A DNA stretch of 64,000 nucleotides from JAKAWQ01 sp963745975 (GTDB lineage Bacteria > Pseudomonadota > Alphaproteobacteria > Acetobacterales > Acetobacteraceae). The stretch lies in assembly GCA_963745975.1 (NCBI GenBank), contig CAVUZJ010000001.1, positions 1 through 64,000 of the forward strand, read 5' to 3'. Below, in pieces: positions 26,522 through 35,036 of this stretch. A program made the position numbers and the translations under genes. The notes beneath the pieces were generated by a model. That model did not search any database and was not told where the DNA came from. It saw nothing but the letters and a program-made list of their open reading frames with translations. Each line of letters begins with the position of its first letter. Position 1 is the stretch's first letter.

Positions 26522-28120
26522 ATGAACGAGCGCAAGCGCGGAAGGGCCGCGACCGCCCTGATGACAAGCCTCGCGGCCGCAAGCTTCGCGTTCCTGGGCC
26601 ATGCGGCCACGGCGCAGACCGTGAACAAAGACGCCGAGCTCACGATCGGCTGGGCGGAGCCGCCCAACTCGCTCAATCCGGCGACCACCGGCGCGCGCGA
26701 TGTCGGCCCGATCGACGTCAACATCTTCGATACGCTCGTCTGGCTCACGCCGGACCTCAAGATCACCCCCGATCTGGCGACAAGCTGGTCTATCTCTCCC
26801 GACGGGAAGACCTACAGCTTCACCTTGCGGCGCGGCGTCACGTTCCAGGACGGAACGACCTTCAACGCTGCCGCGGTCGCCGCAAACATCGACTACATCA
26901 CCGCCAAATCGACGCAATCCAAGGTCTCGCTCAGCCTTCTCGGACCCTGCAAGACGGCCAAGGCAACCGGCGAATTGACCGTCGCGATTTCCTGCACCAC
27001 GTCCTACGCGCCTCTCCTCGCTCAGCTCGGCGAGCCCTATCTCGGGATCCAATCGCCGGCGGCGATCCGCAAATACGGGCCCGATCTCGGCCTGCATCCC
27101 ACCGGCACCGGCCCATTCTCGTTCGTCCTCTATCGGCCCGGGCAGGAGCTCGTGCTGAAGCGCAACGCCGCGTACGAGTGGGATCCCCCCGCGACCGGAC
27201 ATGCCGGCCCGCCGGACCTCGCGGGGATCACATTCCAGATCGTGTCGAACTCGGAGGCCCGCGTGAGCGAGTTCCAGAGCGGCCAGTCGCAAATGATGCA
27301 GGAAACCCCGGGCATCTACTGGAAGGCCCTGGGAAGGGCGAACAGGTTCACCGCGATCCGCGTGCCCATCGCGGGCCTCGGCATCTTCGCCCCGATCAAC
27401 GCGAGCCGCTGGCCGACCAGCGACATCGCCGTGCGCAAGGCGATCCTCTACGCGGTGGACAAGGTTGGCGTCCTCGAGCTCGCGGACGCCGGCGTCCTCC
27501 TGCCGAGCAACACGCCCATCCAGCAGGGATCCGCCGGCTACGACGCCGCGCTCGAGAACGCCTACCCGTACGATCCCGCCAAGTCCGAGGCATTGCTCAA
27601 GGCGGACGGATGGACGAAATCCGGCACGTTCTGGGAGAAGAACGGCAAGCCGCTGACATTGACGATCACGGCGATCTCCACGGTTCCGGCCTATCCTCTG
27701 CTCGCCCAGGCAATCCAGGGCTATCTCCGGAAAGTCGGCATGGACGCGCACGTGGTGGAGCTCGCCGTTCCCGCCTGGCTCGCGGCGAACATCAGGGGCG
27801 ACATGTCGCTAACCCCGCTGCAATATATCGGTGTCGATCCGGACGCGCTCCGCCTCTGGTATCTCCCCGGACAATACTTCAACTGGAGCCACTACACGAA
27901 CCCGGAATTGACGGACCTGCTCACGCGCGGGCAGCACGAGCTCGATGCCGCGAAGCGCCAGGCCATCTATTTCCGGGCGCAACAGCTCATCATGGACGAA
28001 GCGGTGGTGATGCCGATCAACCAGAACGCCGACCTCGTGATGGTCTCGAAGAAGCTCGCCGGCCTCAGCTGGTCCGGCGGCGGCTTCGAGTATCTCGGTG
28101 CCGCCTCCCTGGCACGCTGA
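26522..28120 (+). CDS. ABC importer solute-binding protein, family 5, 2
   Basis: 532 residues, start preceded by AAGGAGA 11 nt upstream. A Sec-type signal peptide ends at about residue 31 (GHAATAQ). SBP_bac_5 features: AEPPNSLNPATTG near the mature N-terminus, FQDGTTFNAAAVAANIDYI, TGTGPFSFVLYRPGQE and DIAVRKAILYAVDKVGVLEL. Unlike binding protein 1 it uses Sec rather than Tat export. Two cysteines (GPCKTAK and ISCTTS) could form a periplasmic disulfide. Ligand unknown. Confidence 0.9.
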   Translation: MNERKRGRAATALMTSLAAASFAFLGHAATAQTVNKDAELTIGWAEPPNSLNPATTGARDVGPIDVNIFDTLVWLTPDLKITPDLATSWSISPDGKTYSFTLRRGVTFQDGTTFNAAAVAANIDYITAKSTQSKVSLSLLGPCKTAKATGELTVAISCTTSYAPLLAQLGEPYLGIQSPAAIRKYGPDLGLHPTGTGPFSFVLYRPGQELVLKRNAAYEWDPPATGHAGPPDLAGITFQIVSNSEARVSEFQSGQSQMMQETPGIYWKALGRANRFTAIRVPIAGLGIFAPINASRWPTSDIAVRKAILYAVDKVGVLELADAGVLLPSNTPIQQGSAGYDAALENAYPYDPAKSEALLKADGWTKSGTFWEKNGKPLTLTITAISTVPAYPLLAQAIQGYLRKVGMDAHVVELAVPAWLAANIRGDMSLTPLQYIGVDPDALRLWYLPGQYFNWSHYTNPELTDLLTRGQHELDAAKRQAIYFRAQQLIMDEAVVMPINQNADLVMVSKKLAGLSWSGGGFEYLGAASLAR

Positions 28121-28138
28121 CGGGACGGAGCGGCTTTC

Positions 28139-29389
28139 ATGGCAACCCTGATCAAGGCGGAAAGGCTGATCGACGGAACCGGCGCTCCGCCCCTCCATTC
28201 CGGCATCCTGGCCGTCGAAGGCGAACGGATCCTCGGCGCCTTCGAAGGCAGCGTACCCGAAGGTCTCGTGCCCGACGGCGCGGAAACTCTGGAATTTCCC
28301 GGCTGCACGATTCTGCCTGGCCTGATAGACATCCATGTCCACCTCAACCTGCCCGGCAACGGCACCTCGCTCGAGGATGCGGTCGCGGAGCGCGACGGCG
28401 TCCTCGTGGCGACAGCCGCCTACTCCGCCGCCCGCGCCCTCGTCGCGGGCATGACGACGGTCCGCGACGTCGGCGGCGCGCGAACGACGATCTTCGATGT
28501 GCGCCGCGCCCTCGAGCTCGGGCACGGCACCGGCGCCCGGATCATCGCCTGCGGCCAGCCGATCACGATTCAGGGCGGCCACACCTGGTATTTCGGCGGC
28601 GAGGCCGGCGGCGAGGAAGGGGTGCGCGAAAAGGTCCGCGAGATGGCCAAGCTCGGCGCGGACTTCATCAAGGTCATGGCGAGCGGCGGCGGAACCCTCA
28701 ACACGATGTCGTGGCTGCCTTCGTTCCGTCGAGAGGAGCTCTCGGCGATGGTGGACGAGGCGCACCGCCTCGGCCGCAGGCTCACGGCCCATTGCCTCTG
28801 CGCGCAATCGATCGAGGATGCGGTCGCGGCCGGCGTCGACCAGATCGAGCATGCCGGCTTCATCACCGGCCGGGACGGCAATCAGGAATTCGTCCCCGCA
28901 GTCGCCGAGAAGATCGCGAAAGCCGGCATCCCCGTCACCGGCACGCTCGCTGTCGGCGGCGCGGTCCTCAAGACCATGCGGGCCAAGGCGCATCGCACGC
29001 CTTCCGAGGAAGCCCTGCTCCACCGCTGGGAGAAAATGTTCGATCAGAACCTCTCGCAGTTCCACAAGCTGCACGAGGCCGGCGTGCGCTTCGTCGCGGG
29101 AACCGATGCCGGCTGGCGCTTCACGCCGATCGACGGCCTGCCCATGGAAATCGCGCTCATGTGCGAGGGCGGCCTCTCCGCCATGCAGGCGATCGTCGCG
29201 GCCACCGGATTTGCCGCCGAGGTCATGGCCGTCGAAGACCGGATCGGAACCCTCCGCAAGGGGCTGCTCGCGGATGCGATCGTCGTCTCCGGCAACCCGC
29301 TCGAGGATATCGGCGCGCTCTCCTCCGTCCGCCTCGTCATGCAGGGCGGCAGAATTTGCGCGATGGATGGAAGGGCGATCCTCGCATGA
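28139..29389 (+). CDS. Imidazolonepropionase-like metal-dependent amidohydrolase
   Basis: 416 residues of the amidohydrolase superfamily. Metal ligands visible: H66 and H68 (LIDIHVHLN), K178 (FIKVMASGGG, position of the carboxylated lysine), H218 (TAHCLC), H238 (QIEHAGF) and D323 (AGTDAGWRF). The sequence is of the type often named imidazolonepropionase or Xaa-Pro dipeptidase-like, and related enzymes cleave N-acyl or dipeptide amide bonds. It sits between the binding protein and the ATPases of importer 2, 18 nt after the former, so the imported solute is its likely substrate. No signal peptide, hence cytoplasmic. Confidence 0.87.
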   Translation: MATLIKAERLIDGTGAPPLHSGILAVEGERILGAFEGSVPEGLVPDGAETLEFPGCTILPGLIDIHVHLNLPGNGTSLEDAVAERDGVLVATAAYSAARALVAGMTTVRDVGGARTTIFDVRRALELGHGTGARIIACGQPITIQGGHTWYFGGEAGGEEGVREKVREMAKLGADFIKVMASGGGTLNTMSWLPSFRREELSAMVDEAHRLGRRLTAHCLCAQSIEDAVAAGVDQIEHAGFITGRDGNQEFVPAVAEKIAKAGIPVTGTLAVGGAVLKTMRAKAHRTPSEEALLHRWEKMFDQNLSQFHKLHEAGVRFVAGTDAGWRFTPIDGLPMEIALMCEGGLSAMQAIVAATGFAAEVMAVEDRIGTLRKGLLADAIVVSGNPLEDIGALSSVRLVMQGGRICAMDGRAILA

Positions 29390-29408
29390 GAGGAAGGAAG
29401 CGGTGACA

Positions 29409-30386
29409 ATGCCGGGCGCGCTTGGCCCCGCCGCGCCGCTGCTCGATGTCCGCGCGCTCGAAACACATTTCGCAACCCGCGCCGGCGTCGTGAAGGCCGT
29501 GGACGGCCTCAGCTTCGGCGTCCCGCCCGGGGCGAGCGTCGGGATCGTCGGCGAATCGGGGTCGGGAAAAAGCGCCGCCGCGCTTTCCATCATGGGGCTG
29601 ATCGATCCGCCGGGCTTCATCGCCGGTGGCGAGATCCTCTTCAAGGGCAAGGACATCGCCCGCCTCCCGGAACGCGAATTCCGCCGCCTCCGCGGGCGCG
29701 AGATCTGCCTCGTCTTCCAGGACCCAATGGCGGCGCTGAACCCGGTCTACACGGTCGGCGCGCAGTTGAGGGAGGCGCTCTCGGCGCATACGGAGATCAG
29801 CCGCGCGGAGGCGCGGAACCGTGCCGTCGAGCTCCTGAGGCTGGTCGGGATTCCGGCCCCGGAGCGCCGCGTCCATGAATATCCCCATCGTCTGAGCGGC
29901 GGCATGCGCCAGCGCGTCACCATCGCGATCGGCCTTGCCAACAACCCCGATCTCCTGATCCTCGACGAGCCGACCACCGCGCTCGATGTCACCATCCAGG
30001 CCCAGATCCTCGATCTGCTCGAGGATCTCCGCCGGCGCACCAATGCCGCCGTTCTCCTCATCTCCCACGATTTCGGCGTCGTCCGCGAGATCTGCGAGCA
30101 GGTGGTCGTGATGTATGGCGGGCGGGCGATGGAGCGCGGAACGGTCTCGCAGGTGACGGAGGATCCGAAGCACCCGTACACCGCGGGCCTCCTCGCCTCG
30201 ATCCCAACTCCGGCGATGCGTGGCCGGCGCCTGAACGCCATCGGCGGCGCCGTCGCCAATCCGCTCGCCATGCCGCCCGGCTGCCCCTTCCGCCCCCGCT
30301 GCCCGCGTGCGATGGACATCTGCACGACGGTGCCCGTGCCGCGCCACACCGGCGGCGGCCGCGAAGTGAGCTGCTGGCTCTATTGA
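29409..30386 (+). CDS. Dipeptide-type ABC importer ATPase (DppD-like) 2
   Basis: 325 residues from ATG at 29409, about 9 nt after GGAAGGAAG; a GTG at 29403 is possible but too close. Walker A GESGSGKSA, Q-loop FQDPMAALNPVY, signature LSGGMRQRV, Walker B LLILDEPTTALD, switch ISHDFGVV, C-terminal MPPGCPFRPRCPRAMDIC. Full-length and intact. Confidence 0.92.
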   Translation: MPGALGPAAPLLDVRALETHFATRAGVVKAVDGLSFGVPPGASVGIVGESGSGKSAAALSIMGLIDPPGFIAGGEILFKGKDIARLPEREFRRLRGREICLVFQDPMAALNPVYTVGAQLREALSAHTEISRAEARNRAVELLRLVGIPAPERRVHEYPHRLSGGMRQRVTIAIGLANNPDLLILDEPTTALDVTIQAQILDLLEDLRRRTNAAVLLISHDFGVVREICEQVVVMYGGRAMERGTVSQVTEDPKHPYTAGLLASIPTPAMRGRRLNAIGGAVANPLAMPPGCPFRPRCPRAMDICTTVPVPRHTGGGREVSCWLY

Positions 30387-30397
30387 GCGGGCGCGCG

Positions 30398-31396
30398 ATG
30401 GCGAGCCGGGACGAAAGCGGAGAAGCCGGGCCGGGCGCGCCACTGCTCGAAGTCAGGAATCTTCGCACCTATTACCCGGTCCGCGGCGGCCTCCTCGGCG
30501 CCCGCACCGAATGGCTCAAAGCGGTCGACGATGTCTCGCTGCAAATCGGCCGCGGCGAGACATTCGGGCTCGTCGGCGAATCCGGTTGCGGCAAGACCAC
30601 GCTCGGCCGCTCCATCATGCGGCTGGAGCGGCCGCAATCCGGCCAGATCCTCTTCGCGGGAGAAGACATCCTCGCCGCGCCGCGCAAGCGGCTGCGCGCG
30701 CTCCGCAAGAACCTCCAAATGATCTTCCAGGACCCCTTCGCTTCGCTCGATCAGCGGATGAAGGTCGGCGACATCATCGCCGAGGGCCTCGTGATCGAGG
30801 GCGCGCTCGGCCGCGACGAACGGGAGGCGCGCGTGGCCGAGCTCGTCGAGCTCGTCGGCCTCAGGCGCGAGCATCTCAACCGCTATCCGCACGAGTTCAG
30901 CGGCGGACAGCGCCAGCGCATCGTGATCGCCCGCGCGCTGGCGCTCCGGCCCAAATTCGTCCTCGCCGACGAGCCCGTCTCCTCGCTCGACGTGTCGGTC
31001 CAATCGCAGGTCCTGAACCTTCTCCGCGACCTCCAGCAGGAGATCGGCGTCACCTATCTCTTCATCACGCATGATCTTTCGGTGGTCGAATATCTCAGCG
31101 ACCGCATCGGCGTGATGTATCTCGGCCGGCTCGTCGAGCTGGCGGACGCCGAGGCGCTCTACGCCGATCCGCGCATGCCCTATACGAAGGCGCTGCTCTC
31201 GGCGATCCCGGGTGCCAAGGGAAGGGGAGGGGGGCGCCGCATCGTCCTGCAGGGGGACGTGCCGAATCCCCTGAGCCCGCCTTCGGGATGCCCGTTCCGC
31301 ACGCGCTGCTGGATGGCGCGCGACGTCTGCGCCGAAATCGCGCCGCCGCTCAGGGAGGTTGCCCGGAATCACTGGGCGGCCTGCCATTTCGCGTAA
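30398..31396 (+). CDS. Dipeptide-type ABC importer ATPase (DppF-like) 2
   Basis: 332 residues from ATG at 30398; a TTG at 30383 overlapping the previous stop would add five residues and allow coupled translation. Walker A GESGCGKTT, Q-loop FQDPFASLDQRM, signature FSGGQRQRI, Walker B FVLADEPVSSLD, switch ITHDLSVV, C-terminal PPSGCPFRTRCWMARDVC. Last gene of importer 2; a palindromic repeat follows at 31420. Confidence 0.92.
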   Translation: MASRDESGEAGPGAPLLEVRNLRTYYPVRGGLLGARTEWLKAVDDVSLQIGRGETFGLVGESGCGKTTLGRSIMRLERPQSGQILFAGEDILAAPRKRLRALRKNLQMIFQDPFASLDQRMKVGDIIAEGLVIEGALGRDEREARVAELVELVGLRREHLNRYPHEFSGGQRQRIVIARALALRPKFVLADEPVSSLDVSVQSQVLNLLRDLQQEIGVTYLFITHDLSVVEYLSDRIGVMYLGRLVELADAEALYADPRMPYTKALLSAIPGAKGRGGGRRIVLQGDVPNPLSPPSGCPFRTRCWMARDVCAEIAPPLREVARNHWAACHFA

Positions 31397-31419
31397 GCCC
31401 GAGGAACACTACCATCGGG

Positions 31420-31561
31420 CTAGAGCGTGATCGCCGAAGGTGGAATCGGGGCACCCCGCGAACTCGTTCGCGGGGACCCCGGCACCGAAGGCGTGAATCA
31501 CGCGGAAAAACAAAGACCTGGAGCGGGATGGGTGAGCGGAGGCGAACCCATCCCGCTCTAG
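31420..31561. repeat. Dispersed palindromic intergenic repeat, copy 1 (142 bp)
   Basis: Shares with 52639-52741 the blocks GAGCGTGAT, CCGAAGG-GGAATC, TGAATCACGCG and GAGCGGGATGGGTGAGCG, and ends CATCCCGCTCTAG. GCGTGAT pairs with ATCACGC, and GAGCGGGATGGGT pairs perfectly with ACCCATCCCGCTC, giving two hairpins. This copy carries an extra nested hairpin, CCCCGCGAAC-tc-GTTCGCGGGG at about 31453-31474. It lies between importer 2 and the creatininase gene and may end the former's transcript. Confidence 0.7.
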
Positions 31562-31583
31562 CGCAATCAACGGGGAATGCCGC

Positions 31584-32285
31584 ATGAAGATCGGCGAGAT
31601 GAACTGGTCCCAGGTCGCGTCCTATCTCGACGCGGACGACCGCGCGATCCTTCCCTTGGGATCGACCGAGCAGCACGCGGGCCTCAGCCTTTCGGTCGAT
31701 TCCATTCTCGCCGAGCGCGTCGCACTCGAGGCGGCCGACCCGCTCGGCGTGCCGGTCTTTCCCGTCCTCGCCTACGGCATAACGCCCTACTTCCTCGCTT
31801 ATCCGGGCTCGATCAGCCTCGGCGTCGAAACCTATGCACGCATCCTTCACGACATCCTCAACTCTCTCAAGCGCCACGGCTTTCGCCGCATCGTCCTCGT
31901 CAACGGACATGGCGGCAACCAGCCCGCACAGTCCGTCGCGGCCGAGTGGCAGGCCGGCAATCCGGGCGTTGCGATCAAGCTCCACAATTGGTGGAACGCG
32001 CCTCTCACTTTCGCGAAGGTCCAGGAGATCGACCCCATCGCCTCGCACGCCTCCTGGATGGAGAATTTCCCCTGGACCCGTCTGCCGGGCGTCGAACCGC
32101 CGGCCGAGCCCAAGCCGATGATCGATTTCGGCCGCATGCGGGCGATGGATCCCGCCCAGATCAGGGCCTATCTCGGGGACGGCAATTTCGGCGGACGCTA
32201 CCAGCGGCCGGACCAGGAGATGCTCGCGATCTGGAAGATCGCCGTCGAAGAAACGCGCGCGCTGATCGAGGGGCCCTGGGCATGA
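31584..32285 (+). CDS. Creatininase-family amidohydrolase
   Basis: 233 residues. The creatininase fold is shown by LPLGSTEQHAGLSLSVDS (metal ligands E, H and D; about residues 24-40), the VNGHGGNQP loop (about 107) and a later H-ASWMEN segment. Family members hydrolyse cyclic or linear amides, for example creatinine or formamidopyrimidine intermediates; the substrate here is unknown. It is separated from importer 2 by the palindromic repeat and is translationally coupled (ATGA) to the following reductase gene. Confidence 0.85.
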   Translation: MKIGEMNWSQVASYLDADDRAILPLGSTEQHAGLSLSVDSILAERVALEAADPLGVPVFPVLAYGITPYFLAYPGSISLGVETYARILHDILNSLKRHGFRRIVLVNGHGGNQPAQSVAAEWQAGNPGVAIKLHNWWNAPLTFAKVQEIDPIASHASWMENFPWTRLPGVEPPAEPKPMIDFGRMRAMDPAQIRAYLGDGNFGGRYQRPDQEMLAIWKIAVEETRALIEGPWA

Positions 32286-33316
32286 GCGCACGGATCCTCG
32301 TCTGGGGCGCCGGCGCGATCGGCGGAACGATCGGCGCCGCCCTTGCACGCAAAGGCGAAGACATCGTCTTCGTCGATGCCGCGCCCGATCACGTCGCCGC
32401 CATCCGCGCGAACGGCCTCAACATCGTCGGCCCAGTCGAACAAGGTGTCACCCGCGCGCCCGCCTTCACGCCCGCCGAAATCACCGGCTCGTTCGATCGC
32501 ATCCTCCTCTGCGTCAAGGCGCAGGACACCGAAGCCGCCACGCGCGCGCTTCTCCCGCACCTCGCCGCGGGCGGCTACGTCGTCTCGGTCCAGAACGGCC
32601 TCAACGAGCGCGTCATCGCCGCCATCGTCGGCGCCGAGCGCACCATCGGCTGCTTCGTGAATTTCGGCGCGGATTACCTCGAGCCGGGCGTCGTCCAGCA
32701 CTCGGGCCGCGGCGCGGTCGTCGTAGGCGAGATCGATGGCGCCCGCACGCCGCGCATCGAGGCGCTGCACGCCCTCTTCCGCAAATTCGAGGAGCGCGCG
32801 ATCCTCACCGCCAACATCTGGGGCTATCTCTGGGGCAAGATGATCTATGGCGCGCTCCTCTTCGCAACCGCGCTCACCAACGAAAGCATCGCCGACGTGT
32901 TCGCCATCGAGCGCTACCGCCCGACGCTCGCGCAACTCGCAGCCGAGGTGAGCGCCGTCGCCGCCGCCGAAGGCGTGGCCCTCGAATCCTTCGACGGCTT
33001 CGCCCCGCTTGCCTTCGCTCCCGGCGCCGCGCCCGCCGAAACCGCGCGCTCGTTCGACGAGATGGTGGCGCACAACCGGAACTCCGCGAAATCCCATTCC
33101 GGCATCTGGCGCGATCTCGCAATCCGCAAGCGCCGCACCGAGGCGGACGCACAGCTCGGCCCGGTGGTCGAGATCGGCGCGCGCCACCGCATCCCCACTC
33201 CGCTCACCGCGCGGATCATCGCGATCATCCACGACATCGAAAACGGCCGCAGCACGCTCGACCTCCGCCATCTCGATACGCTCGCCCGGATCGCGACCGC
33301 CGGCGGCAACGCATGA
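32282..33316 (+). CDS. 2-dehydropantoate 2-reductase family (PanE/ApbA-like) oxidoreductase
   Basis: 344 residues. N-terminal Rossmann fold with ILVWGAGAIGGTIGAALAR (about 4-22), then CVKAQDTEAA and SVQNGLNE, the substrate-side loop of the family. The C-terminal helical domain has the WGKMIYGALLFATALT stretch with the conserved lysine, and HSGIWRDLAIRKRRTEADAQ. True pantoate biosynthesis is not implied: such paralogues in catabolic clusters reduce or oxidise other 2-keto or hydroxy acids. Confidence 0.82.
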   Translation: MSARILVWGAGAIGGTIGAALARKGEDIVFVDAAPDHVAAIRANGLNIVGPVEQGVTRAPAFTPAEITGSFDRILLCVKAQDTEAATRALLPHLAAGGYVVSVQNGLNERVIAAIVGAERTIGCFVNFGADYLEPGVVQHSGRGAVVVGEIDGARTPRIEALHALFRKFEERAILTANIWGYLWGKMIYGALLFATALTNESIADVFAIERYRPTLAQLAAEVSAVAAAEGVALESFDGFAPLAFAPGAAPAETARSFDEMVAHNRNSAKSHSGIWRDLAIRKRRTEADAQLGPVVEIGARHRIPTPLTARIIAIIHDIENGRSTLDLRHLDTLARIATAGGNA

Positions 33317-33326
33317 GCGCCGCGCG

Positions 33327-34584
33327 ATGACCCGCATCGCGCTGATCGTCGCGGCACTCCTCCTCCTCGCCTCCGGCGCCTTCGCCGCCCTCGCCTGGGC
33401 GCCCGCCATTCCGCCCATCGCCCCGCCCGCGCCCGCCTCCTTTCCGCCCGCCACAATCGCCCGCGGCGCGGCCCTCGCCGCGCTCGGCGATTGCGCCGTC
33501 TGCCACACGTCCGAGAACGGCCGCGCCCTTCGCCGGCGGCCGCGCCGTCCCCACGCCCTTCGGCATCGTCTATGCCACCAACATCACCCCCGATCCCGCC
33601 ACCGGCATCGGTCGCTGGTCGCTCGCCGCCTTCCGCCGCGCGCTCCGCCTCGGCATCGCCCGCACCGGCCGCCGCCTCTATCCCGTCCTCCCCTACACGC
33701 ACTTCACCCACGCAACCGATGCCGACATCGCCGCCCTCTACGCCTTCCTGATGACCCGCGCGCCCGTCCACGCCCCGTCTCCGCCCAACCTTCTTCCCTT
33801 TCCGCTCAACTGGCGCCCGATCCTCGCCGGCTGGGACCTCCTCTATCTCCATCCCGGCGTCTGGCGCCCCGATCCCGCCCAATCCCCCGAATGGAATCGC
33901 GGCGCCTATCTCGTGGAGGCGGTCGGCCATTGCGGCGCCTGCCACACCCCGCGCAACCGCCTCGGCGCCGAGGAAGCGGGCCGCGCCCTCGCCGGCGGCG
34001 AGGCCGAGGGCTGGTACGCGCCCCCGCTCCAGGCGGGCTCGCCCGCCCCCCGCCCCTGGACCGTCCCCGAGCTCGCCACCTACCTCCGCACCGGGATCGA
34101 TCCGCTTCACGGCGCCGCCGCCGGCCCAATGACGGCAGTCACCCACGCGCTCGCCACCGTCCCCGACGCCGACGTCCACGCCATCGCCTTCTACATCGCC
34201 TCGCTCATGCCGCCCGCGCCGCCGCCCGCCGCCGCACCACCGCCCCCTCCCACGAACACCGAGGCCGCCGCCATCTTCAACGGCGCCTGCGCCACCTGCC
34301 ACGGCACCGGCGCGCCGATGACGCTCGGCGGCGCGCCCTCCCTCGCGCTCAGCACCGCCGTCAACGCGCCCACCCCGCGCGACGTGATCGACATCATCCT
34401 CCACGGAATTCCCTGGCGGGACGGCTACGCCGGCCCCTACATGCCCGCCTTCGCCGACATCCTCACCGACGATCAGCTCGCGGCCCTCGCAGCCTACGTC
34501 CGCGCGCGCTACACAAATCATCCCGCCTGGCAGAGCCTCGCCGCGCAGATCCACGCGGCACGCGCCGAAGGAGCCGGCGAATGA
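33327..34584 (+). CDS. Membrane-anchored triheme cytochrome c, frameshifted
   Basis: A hydrophobic N-terminus (LIVAALLLLASGAFAALAW) and three heme-binding sites: CAVCH near 33493, CGACH near 33934 and CATCH near 34288. This is the layout of cytochrome c subunits of membrane alcohol/aldehyde dehydrogenases. The reading changes frame at about 33527-33529, where one C too many in a CCC run separates NGRA from FAGGRAVPTPFGIVY-type sequence. Deleting it gives a continuous protein of about 418 residues. It precedes the 2Fe-2S and molybdenum subunits with ATGA overlap and is the likely electron acceptor for them. Confidence 0.82.
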
Positions 34585-35036
34585 CCACGCTTACCGTGAA
34601 CGGAAGCGAGCACAGCATCGGCGCCGATCCCGACACGCCGCTCCTCTACGTGCTCCGCGACGATCTCGCCCTCAACGGCGCCAAGTTCGGCTGCGGCCTC
34701 GGCCAGTGCGGCGCCTGCACCGTGCTCGTCGACGGCGCCGCCGTTTTCTCCTGCCTCACCCCGATCGCACTGCTCGCCGGCCGCCTCATCACCACCATCG
34801 AGGGCCTCGGCACGCCGGAGTCTCCCGGCCGCGTCCAGCGCGCCTTCCTCGCCGAGCAGGCGGCCCAGTGCGGCTACTGCACCGCCGGCATGGTGATGCG
34901 CGCCGAAGCCCTCCTCTCGCGCACGCCCAATCCCACCGAGCAGCAGATCCGCGACGCGATGAACCCCAATCTCTGCCGCTGCGGCACCCAGATGCGCATC
35001 CTCGCCGCCGTCCGCCGCGCCGCCGGCGCGGCCTGA
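34581..35036 (+). CDS. Aldehyde dehydrogenase / isoquinoline 1-oxidoreductase-type 2Fe-2S subunit
   Basis: 151 residues with the two cluster-binding sets of the xanthine oxidase family: C38, C43, C46, C58 (FGCGLGQCGACTVLVDG) and C97, C100, C132, C134 (QCGYCTAGM, LCRCGTQMRI). It passes electrons from the molybdenum centre to the cytochrome c subunit. Start and stop both overlap neighbours, consistent with a fixed-stoichiometry complex. No FAD subunit is encoded here, matching IorAB-type two-subunit enzymes. Confidence 0.92.
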   Translation: MTTLTVNGSEHSIGADPDTPLLYVLRDDLALNGAKFGCGLGQCGACTVLVDGAAVFSCLTPIALLAGRLITTIEGLGTPESPGRVQRAFLAEQAAQCGYCTAGMVMRAEALLSRTPNPTEQQIRDAMNPNLCRCGTQMRILAAVRRAAGAA

